Positions 58,254 through 64,000 of a DNA stretch of 64,000 bases are shown piece by piece. Every line of letters starts with the position of its first letter. Position 1 is the stretch's first letter. Origin of the DNA: Streptomyces sp. NBC_00193 (lineage in GTDB: Bacteria; Actinomycetota; Actinomycetes; Streptomycetales; Streptomycetaceae); contig NZ_JAPEMM010000002.1 in NCBI RefSeq assembly GCF_026342735.1, positions 248,001-312,000 on the forward strand, in the 5' to 3' direction. The notes beneath the pieces are model-generated. The model had not been told where the DNA came from. It made no database searches and saw nothing but the letters and a program-made list of their open reading frames with translations. A program made the position numbers and the translations under genes.

Positions 58254-59396
58254 ATGACCATCGATACCATCGGCCCTTCGCCCCGCATCGCGATCATCGG
58301 TGCCGGGCCCGGCGGGCTGACCTGCGCCCGCATCCTCCAGCGGCACGGCATCTTCCCCACCGTCTACGACCACGAGACCGGGCCGGGGGCACGCGACCAG
58401 GGCGGCACCCTCGACCTCCATGAGGACAACGGCCAGATCGCCCTGCGCGAAGCCGGACTGCTGGAGGAGTTCTTCCGGCTGTCCCGGCCCGAGGGGCAGG
58501 AAATGCGTCAGCTGGATCCGGCCGGGACACTCCTCTTCCAGCACACCCCTGACGAGGGCGAACGTTTCAAGCCCGAGATCGACCGCGGCCACCTGCGCGA
58601 CCTGCTGCTGGGCTCGTTGAAGCCCGGCACCGTCCGGTGGGGGCACACGCTCCGGTCCCTCGACGGGCCCGTGGAGGGCCCGCGGCGGCTGCACTTCGCC
58701 GACGGCACCACCATCGAGGCGGACCTCGTCATCGGCGCCGACGGCGCCTGGTCCAGGGTCCGCCGCGCCCTCTCGCCGGCCACCCCCCGCTACAGCGGCG
58801 TCAGTTTCCTCGAAGCCTGGTTCCATGACGTCGACGACCGGCACGCCGACATCGCCGACCTGGTCGGCCGGGGAAGCGCCGCCGCGGCCGACGGCGACCG
58901 GGGCCTGTTCGCGCAGCGCAGCAGCGGCGGTCACATCCGCGCGTACGTCATCCAGCGGGTGCCCGCCGACTGGATCGCCGCGAGCGGCCTCACCGTCCAG
59001 GACACCGAAGCCATCCGCGCCCTGCTCCTGGAGCGCTACCGCCACTGGTCACCCCGCCTGCGCCGGCTGCTCACCGACAACGACGGGCTCTACGTCGACC
59101 GCCCCATCCACGCCCTGCCCGTCCCGCACGTCTGGGACCAGCACCCCGCGGTCACCCTGCTGGGCGACGCCGCCCACCTCATGCCCCCGCTCGGCGTCGG
59201 CGTCAACCTCGCCATGCTGGACGCCTGCGAGCTCGCCCTCGCCCTGGTGGACAACGACACCGTCGGCGACGCCGTCCGCGCCTACGAGGCGACCATGCTG
59301 CCCCGCTCGCAGCAGATGCAGCAGCTCCTCGACAACGGCGCCGAGGAACTGCTGTCCACCGAACTCCCGGACTTCGCCACGGCCGAAGGCCGCTGA
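58254..59396 (+). CDS. FAD-dependent monooxygenase, Tet(X)-like
   Basis: This 380-residue group A flavoprotein monooxygenase has the FAD GxGxxG motif (IAIIGAGPGGLTCARIL, residues 12-28), the DG motif LVIGADGAWSRVR, and the GD motif TLLGDAAHLMPPLGVGVNLAMLDA. The sequence ARDQGGTLDLHEDNGQIALREAGLL is characteristic of the Tet(X)-type branch, which hydroxylates polycyclic aromatics including tetracyclines. GGAGC precedes ATG 58254. It follows a broken MFS exporter gene by 37 bases; exporter plus monooxygenase is a common resistance or self-protection pairing, here half lost. The actual substrate is unknown. Confidence 0.9.
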   Translation: MTIDTIGPSPRIAIIGAGPGGLTCARILQRHGIFPTVYDHETGPGARDQGGTLDLHEDNGQIALREAGLLEEFFRLSRPEGQEMRQLDPAGTLLFQHTPDEGERFKPEIDRGHLRDLLLGSLKPGTVRWGHTLRSLDGPVEGPRRLHFADGTTIEADLVIGADGAWSRVRRALSPATPRYSGVSFLEAWFHDVDDRHADIADLVGRGSAAAADGDRGLFAQRSSGGHIRAYVIQRVPADWIAASGLTVQDTEAIRALLLERYRHWSPRLRRLLTDNDGLYVDRPIHALPVPHVWDQHPAVTLLGDAAHLMPPLGVGVNLAMLDACELALALVDNDTVGDAVRAYEATMLPRSQQMQQLLDNGAEELLSTELPDFATAEGR

Positions 59397-59421
59397 GACG
59401 GCAGCCGGGCGTCGGCACTCC

Positions 59422-59718
59422 TCAGACGGAGAAGCCAGTGACCTTCTGCGGGGTCACCCGAACGATCACCCGGAGCACCTCGTCCGGTTCGGCCGGCGGG
59501 TCCTCGCCCAGGTACTTCTGCGAGAGCGTGCGCGGCAGCGACTTCTCCGGGTCGTCGATCAGTTCGGCGGTGCCGCGGATGTCCAGGGACCGGTACGGGT
59601 CCTCGGTGTCGAAGACCGTGAGGCTGATCCGTGGATCCCGCAGGAGGTTCCGCGCCTTCTGGCGACCGGCCGTCGTGGAGAACAGCACCGTCTCCCCCTC
59701 CCGGAGGATCCAGACCAC
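59422..59718 (-). CDS. PPOX-class (F420/FMN split-barrel) protein missing its N-terminus
   Basis: The frame encodes the C-terminal 98 residues of a pyridoxamine-5'-phosphate-oxidase-like protein (VVWILREGETVLFSTTAGRQKARNLLRDPRISLTVFD). Members of about 130-140 residues begin with a further 35-40 residues (helix plus first strand). Here the coherent sequence can be followed only back to GHGGPQTSVVW and then meets TGA, which is also the stop of the neighbouring gene. GTG 59718 is the only obvious internal start, without a ribosome site. It is likely a truncated relic of a cofactor-binding reductase. Confidence 0.65.
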   Translation of the reverse strand: MVWILREGETVLFSTTAGRQKARNLLRDPRISLTVFDTEDPYRSLDIRGTAELIDDPEKSLPRTLSQKYLGEDPPAEPDEVLRVIVRVTPQKVTGFSV

Positions 59719-59748
59719 CGAGGTCTGCGGCCCGCCGTGTCCCGCGGA

Positions 59749-60042
59749 TCACGCTTCGGGGTCCAGGGGCCGGAGGTCGTAGAGGTAGGAGCGTTCGTTC
59801 TTGAAGCTTCGCCAGACGGTGGCCGGGGGTTCGAGTTCATCCATGTGGCTGGTGAGGAGGTGGGCGGTCACGAGGCCGTCGGCGATCTCGTAGTGCCAGC
59901 CGTCGGTCGGCGACCAGACACACCGCACGTTCCCGTCCGTTCGGCGATAGGCGGGGCGGCCGTGGTGCTCGCCGTCGCGCTCGAAGTGGTGGCGGAGCCC
60001 ATCGGTGTGGCGCACGAAGGTGAAGGATGCAAGTGCCGTCAT
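59749..60042 (-). CDS. hypothetical protein, beta-rich
   Basis: This 97-residue protein (LASFTFVRHTDGLRHHFERDGEH, VRCVWSPTDGWHYEIADGLVTAH, SFKNERSYLYDLRPLDPEA) appears compact, beta-rich and cytoplasmic, with no recognised domain. Its TGA stop abuts the truncated PPOX sequence in the same frame, so the 3' end may be a deletion junction. Translation start at ATG 60042 is uncertain. Confidence 0.55.
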   Translation of the reverse strand: MTALASFTFVRHTDGLRHHFERDGEHHGRPAYRRTDGNVRCVWSPTDGWHYEIADGLVTAHLLTSHMDELEPPATVWRSFKNERSYLYDLRPLDPEA

Positions 60043-60088
60043 ACCTTCGACACTGTAGGGGCAGTGGTGCCGGGTGTTCTCCCCATGC

Positions 60089-61651
60089 CTAGTGCTGGTG
60101 CGTGCCGGAGGTGGGCGGGAGCTTCGGGGCCTGTGTCGGCCGGCCCGGGTTCACCACCGTGAACTGGCCCATCATGCCCTCGTCCTCGTGGTAGAGGAGG
60201 TGGCAGTGGTACATGTACGGCGTGTCCGGGTCTGCGGGGCCCTCGAAGCGCAGGGCTATGCGGACCGTCGTACCGGACGGGATGAACACGGTGTCCTTCG
60301 GGCCGCGCAACGGCGCGGGCGGGGCTGCGCCGTTGATGTCGAGGACGCGGAACTGGACGTCGTGGACGTGGAAGTTGTGCGGCATCCCGTCGTTGTTGCG
60401 GAGCGTCCAGGTCTCGGTCGTCCCGCGGGTGACCGTCTCGTCCACGCGGGACATGTCCATCTTCCGGCCGTTGATGCCGGACATCTTGAGCTCGAAGAAG
60501 CGGCCGCGTACCGCGTCCTCGCCGGTGGGGAGGGTCGAGGCCGCCAGCGCCTGCGGCAGCTCGGCCGACGGTCGAAGCGTGGGGGCCCCGCGCAGCTGCA
60601 TCACGTCGAAGGAGTCGTCGCCGCCCCCGAAGCGCTGGTTCCAGAAGTCCAGGCCGGCGTCCAGGGGGTGGGAGCGCAGGACCGTCCGCTCGCCGGGCCG
60701 TATGCGTACGACGATCTCCGCGCGCTCCCCCGGCGACAGGCGCAGGCGGTCGGTGATGTGCGGGGCTTCGAGGAGGCCGCCGTCCGAGGCGATCTGCCGG
60801 AACTCCCGGCCGTCGTCGAAGCCGAAGGTGTAGACGCGGGCGGTGGAGGCGTTCAGCAGACGCAGCCGGACCAGTTCGTCCTGCACGGTCACGTACGGGT
60901 CCAGCGTCCCGTTGACCATCGTCCGGTCGCCGAGGAAGCCGACGTTGCGCATCAGCTTGTGGCCGTGGTCGAACTTGCCGCCGTCGAAGGACACGTCCTG
61001 GACGATGACCGGTATGTCGTCGACCCCGTAGGTCTTGGGCAGGGGCAGGGCCGCCGACTGCGGGTCGTCGAGGAGGAACAGGCCCGCGAGGCCGCGCTGC
61101 ACGTGTGACTCGGTCGCGCCGTGCGGGTGCGGGTGGTACCAGAGGGTCGAGGCGGGCTGCTCCACCGTCCACTCGGGGGCCCAACTGCCGCCCGCCGGCA
61201 CCATCTGGTGCGGGCCGCCGTCCATCGCGGCGGGCAGGTGCATGCCGTGCCAGTGGACGGACGAGGCCTCGGGCAGGGCGTTGGCCACCTTCACCCGGAC
61301 CTTCTCCCCCTTCGCCGCGCGGAGGGTGGGGCCCAGGTGGCTCCCGTTGAACCCCCAGGTGGGGGTCTTGGTCCCCGGGGTGAACTCGGTTTCCCCGGTC
61401 TGCATCCGCAGGTCGAAGACGCGCGTTCCGTCGGCTTCGACCGTGGACTGCGCCAGGGGTGGCACGGCGAGGGCGTTGCGGAAGTCCACCGCGCCGACGG
61501 TGGACACCTTGGCTCCCGTGTAGAGCCATGTGAACAGCACTCCGATGACCAGGGCGAAGGTCGCGACCAGCGAGCCCAGGATCAGCAACGCCCGCTTCCA
61601 CGGCGACATCCGGCGCGTGCCGCCGGTCCCGTTCTTCCCGTTTCTCCACAT
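60089..61651 (-). CDS. membrane-anchored or secreted multicopper oxidase
   Basis: This 520-residue protein has a basic start, a hydrophobic anchor/signal (about residues 20-45, ALLILGSLVATFALVIGVLF), and three cupredoxin domains. All copper-ligand motifs are present: HWHG, WYHPHPHG, HNFHVHDVQF, and HCHLLYHEDEGMMGQF with the type 1 Cys-His and a Met axial ligand. This is the CueO/CotA-like laccase layout, and it would oxidise phenols or Cu(I)/Mn(II) outside the membrane with O2. ATG 61651 is used; an alternative ATG at 61687 adds twelve residues. No copper-transport genes are adjacent. Confidence 0.93.
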   Translation of the reverse strand: MWRNGKNGTGGTRRMSPWKRALLILGSLVATFALVIGVLFTWLYTGAKVSTVGAVDFRNALAVPPLAQSTVEADGTRVFDLRMQTGETEFTPGTKTPTWGFNGSHLGPTLRAAKGEKVRVKVANALPEASSVHWHGMHLPAAMDGGPHQMVPAGGSWAPEWTVEQPASTLWYHPHPHGATESHVQRGLAGLFLLDDPQSAALPLPKTYGVDDIPVIVQDVSFDGGKFDHGHKLMRNVGFLGDRTMVNGTLDPYVTVQDELVRLRLLNASTARVYTFGFDDGREFRQIASDGGLLEAPHITDRLRLSPGERAEIVVRIRPGERTVLRSHPLDAGLDFWNQRFGGGDDSFDVMQLRGAPTLRPSAELPQALAASTLPTGEDAVRGRFFELKMSGINGRKMDMSRVDETVTRGTTETWTLRNNDGMPHNFHVHDVQFRVLDINGAAPPAPLRGPKDTVFIPSGTTVRIALRFEGPADPDTPYMYHCHLLYHEDEGMMGQFTVVNPGRPTQAPKLPPTSGTHQH

Positions 61652-61661
61652 GACAACGACG

Positions 61662-62300
61662 CTACGGACGGCGCTCGCGCCGGACATCGGGGACCGACCC
61701 GGGGCCGCCCCGGAGACCGCCCCCGAGAGGGTTCAGGGGGCGGTCTCGGGGGCGAGGGGCGGGGTCTCCGAGTGCGAAGGAGGCCCGCGTCCGCCACGTG
61801 GTGCCGTCGTGGACCATCAACTCCACCGCGGAGACGTGCGAGGTGAACGGGAGCCTGCCGTCGAGGTCGGCCTCGATCTCCTCCAGGACCGTGCCCTCCT
61901 GGCCTTGTGCGATGGTCAGGTGCGGCACGATCTCGGCGAACCGGCCGCCGTACGGCGGGGCCTCGGGCCAGCGGGCGGCGATCGCCTCCGTGAGCCGGAT
62001 CAGCGGCGCAGCGGGCTCCGGAACGAGGTACAGGACCTCCGGGAGCCGTCCGCACCTCTCGAACCGCAGGTCGAACGGCTGGTGACGGCGCAGCACGTCC
62101 TCGAGGGCGGCGTGGACGAGCGGATCGATTCGGCCCTCCTCCAGGAACGGGAAGAGCACGGTGACGTGTGCGGGAACCCCGGCCCGGGCCGAAGGGTCGA
62201 GCCGCTCGCGCCATCCGCGGACGGCCGGCTCCGCCTCCGGGATACTGACGACGAGGCCCGTCTGACCCGGCTGGAACGTGCTGCTGCTGTCATCTGCCAT
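61662..62300 (-). CDS. 2'-5' RNA ligase / 2H phosphoesterase superfamily protein
   Basis: This 212-residue protein has the two HxT signatures of the 2H fold: HVTVLFPF (about residue 45) and HLTIAQG (about residue 127). It hydrolyses or ligates cyclic or 2'-5' phosphodiesters in RNA or nucleotides. The last 30 residues (APRPRDRPLNPLGGGLRGG) are low complexity and overlap a 12-bp inverted repeat at 61713-61747. The gene may therefore read through a hairpin that also acts as terminator. ATG 62300 gives the best domain start; an upstream GTG at 62318 is possible. Confidence 0.85.
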   Translation of the reverse strand: MADDSSSTFQPGQTGLVVSIPEAEPAVRGWRERLDPSARAGVPAHVTVLFPFLEEGRIDPLVHAALEDVLRRHQPFDLRFERCGRLPEVLYLVPEPAAPLIRLTEAIAARWPEAPPYGGRFAEIVPHLTIAQGQEGTVLEEIEADLDGRLPFTSHVSAVELMVHDGTTWRTRASFALGDPAPRPRDRPLNPLGGGLRGGPGSVPDVRRERRP

Positions 62301-62359
62301 GACACGACAGGGTGCCACGGGAAGATCCGCTCGCGCCCGCGGGTTCGTGCCGGACCTGG

Positions 62360-63751
62360 TCAGTGGATCCTGTGTTCCGCCCAGAAAGAGGTGAGGTCCT
62401 GGGACGTTGCCGCCTGGGCCGCGCGCTGGAAGTCCTTGGTCGTGGAGACGCCCAGCCAGTGGTCGCGCACGTAGTCGCGCAGCATGGCCGTCATCGCCGG
62501 GGCGCCCAGGGTGCGTTCCAGGTCGCTCAGGGCGCAGGAGCCGCGGTGGTAGACGACCCGGACGAACTCCGAGCGGTGGCCGTTCGCGTAGTAGCCCATG
62601 GAGTTGGTGAGGGCGGCCGTGTCACTGGGCCAGGCTCCCGCGTCCTCCCAGCACGTGGTGGTGTCGTCGCCGTAGTACGTCAGGTTCGCGTACTGGGCGA
62701 AGGCTTCGTCCAGCCAGGGCGAGGTGAACTGGTCGTTGCCGACGATGCCGTAGAACCACTGGTGGGCGATCTCGTGGACGACGGCCGAGCCCTCCGGTTC
62801 GGTCGCGAGCAGCACGAGGCCCGGGAACTCCATGTTGCCGAAGTCGTCGAGGTTGTCGCTCATGACGAGGTCGAGCTCACCGTACGGGTAGCGCCCGAAG
62901 CGCTTCCCGAAGGCGTCGACCGAACCCACGGCGTCCTTCAGATCGCCGGCCACGCCCTCCGGGGAGGTGGTGGCGGTCCAGTAGGCGTTCAGCCGTACTC
63001 CGCCCGGCGTGGTCAGCGTCTTAGACCGGAAGGGGCCCGCGGCCCACGCGAAGTCCCGTACCCCGTGCGCGATGCTGGTGGTGACCGTGCGGCCGGGTGC
63101 GCCGGCGCGGCGCGTGGTGGTGCCCGTCGCGGGGACGACGAGCGCGCCGGGGTGGTCGAGGGCGACGCGGAAGTCGCCGGTCAGGGTGTAGAAGCTCTCG
63201 CCGAAGCCGACGTCGGGGTCGAGGTGGCGGCCCTGGGCGTCGCGTACGGACAGCAGGGGCAGTGCGTTGCCGAGGTAGCGGTGCGCGCCGTCCTTGCCGA
63301 AGCGGTGGACGCGGTCCGGGACGGTGATGTCCACGTCGAAGGAGACGCTGGCCCGCGCCCCGTACGGGAGCGGCGCGGGCAGGTCGATCTGCAGGGCGGT
63401 GCAGCCGACGGTGAGCGGTCGCGGGCTGCCTCCGGTGACCCTGCCCACCCGGACCGGGGACGGCGCCCCGGGAGTTCCACAGCCGTCGGTGCCGTTCCCC
63501 CACAGCCGGACGTCGATCGAACGCAGCGGAGTTCGGGCGGAGTTGCGGAAGGAGACCGTCTGGCGGCCGGTCCAGTGGGAGCCGTCGGTGTCGCTGCGCA
63601 GCGACACCTCGTAGGAGGGGCGGTCGGGCGTCGCCGCGGGCGTGGAGGCCGCGGGGTCCGGAGGGGTCTGGGCCGCGACGGTCTGCGGGGCGCAGAGCAT
63701 GACGGATGCGAGGGCGAGCAGCAGGGCCCGCCTGAACCTGAGCGAGATCAT
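62360..63751 (-). CDS. secreted M1-family zinc metallopeptidase
   Basis: This 463-residue exported aminopeptidase-type protein has a signal peptide (MISLRFRRALLLALASVML, cleavage near VAAQ). A beta-sandwich domain and the gluzincin active site follow: H326-E327-I-A-H330 (VVHEIAHQWFYG) with E349 in WLDEAFAQY. The exopeptidase GAMEN loop appears as FGNMEFPGLVL. It lacks the C-terminal helical domain of full-length M1 enzymes, as is usual for the short secreted Streptomyces group. ATG 63751 marks the signal start; a longer upstream frame has none. Confidence 0.92.
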   Translation of the reverse strand: MISLRFRRALLLALASVMLCAPQTVAAQTPPDPAASTPAATPDRPSYEVSLRSDTDGSHWTGRQTVSFRNSARTPLRSIDVRLWGNGTDGCGTPGAPSPVRVGRVTGGSPRPLTVGCTALQIDLPAPLPYGARASVSFDVDITVPDRVHRFGKDGAHRYLGNALPLLSVRDAQGRHLDPDVGFGESFYTLTGDFRVALDHPGALVVPATGTTTRRAGAPGRTVTTSIAHGVRDFAWAAGPFRSKTLTTPGGVRLNAYWTATTSPEGVAGDLKDAVGSVDAFGKRFGRYPYGELDLVMSDNLDDFGNMEFPGLVLLATEPEGSAVVHEIAHQWFYGIVGNDQFTSPWLDEAFAQYANLTYYGDDTTTCWEDAGAWPSDTAALTNSMGYYANGHRSEFVRVVYHRGSCALSDLERTLGAPAMTAMLRDYVRDHWLGVSTTKDFQRAAQAATSQDLTSFWAEHRIH

Positions 63752-63917
63752 GCCCGGCACGCTAGAACGTCCGTACGGCCGGACGGGCGAGTTCCAGGGC
63801 ACTCGCCGCCGGCATCCCCGCAAGGAGGCGTACGTACGGTCCCCGGAAGCGCACGAAGGCACCAACACCGTTACGTTGCACAGGCGTTGGACTGCATCAG
63901 GTGAAGGTGTCCTCCGG

Positions 63918-64000
63918 TCAGGCGGTCAACTCGGCGGCCACGGAGCGCAGGAGCGCGAGGAAGGCGGTGGTCGCGGGTGAGGGGGCCGAGCCGCGCGGAG
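63918..64000 (-). CDS. C-terminal fragment of a probable LysR-type regulator, cut by window edge
   Basis: The last 27 codons of a minus-strand gene read SAPSPATTAFLALLRSVAAELTA and stop at 63918-63920. The SPAT-x-AFL-x-LLR helix is the usual end of LysR-type substrate-binding domains, but the piece is too short to be certain. Confidence 0.45.
   Translation of the reverse strand, partial: PRGSAPSPATTAFLALLRSVAAELTA

Overview
The window is chromosomal DNA from a high-GC actinomycete, almost certainly Streptomyces. It shows strong GC3 bias, many GTG starts, Tat and Sec signal peptides, several TetR-type switches, and families typical of the genus (DUF2236/MpaB, DUF6247, DUF6243, DUF6493, GPP34, SWIM). 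The gene mix is that of a chromosome arm: secreted hydrolases, solitary transporters, small regulators and several decaying genes. I saw no rRNA, tRNA, CRISPR array or intact insertion sequence.

Layout. 1-10.2 kb: the end of a secreted subtilase-like protein, a membrane protein with a NarL-type two-component pair, then a secreted-protein block (lipase, M9 collagenase, beta-propeller protein, small Cys protein). 10.4-20.5 kb: a DUF6243 protein, a TetR/SDR pair, an HNH-like protein, an MpaB oxygenase, an MMPL exporter, a DUF4394 gene remnant, and the coupled SWIM/DUF6493 pair. 20.6-25.1 kb: small hydrolase and secreted genes, a matrixin-like protease, a broken FUSC gene and a deoxynucleoside kinase. 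25.5-32.8 kb: one-directional cluster of NCS1 permease, two Tat-exported agmatine-deiminase-family enzymes, APC permease and amidase. Three copies of one inverted repeat lie in the promoters of this cluster. 32.8-43 kb: DUF2264 protein, TetR/aldo-keto reductase divergon, a DUF6247/RelE-like pair, a redoxin-TetR operon, a sirtuin, and an MpaB/TetR divergon. 43-50 kb: MFS exporter, GH13 alpha-glucosidase, GlxA-type regulator, saccharopine-dehydrogenase-like protein, GPP34 protein and a class I terpene synthase. 50-64 kb: secreted proteins, a VWA protein, a Tet(X)-like flavin monooxygenase, a multicopper oxidase, a 2H phosphoesterase, an M1 peptidase and the end of a probable LysR gene.

The two most interesting signals are regulatory. 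(1) CATGTGA-N4-TYACATG lies about 60 bp upstream of both the collagenase and the small Cys-rich secreted gene, 4 kb apart. (2) GACTGAA-N2-TTCAGTC occurs three times in the deiminase cluster, pointing to a dedicated regulon for extracellular agmatine or guanidino compounds. A third theme is erosion. At least six genes (FUSC, DUF4394, two MFS, an alpha/beta hydrolase, a PPOX protein) look internally deleted, frameshifted or beheaded, four of them between 51 and 60 kb.

All family names come from motif recognition by eye; no database search was possible.
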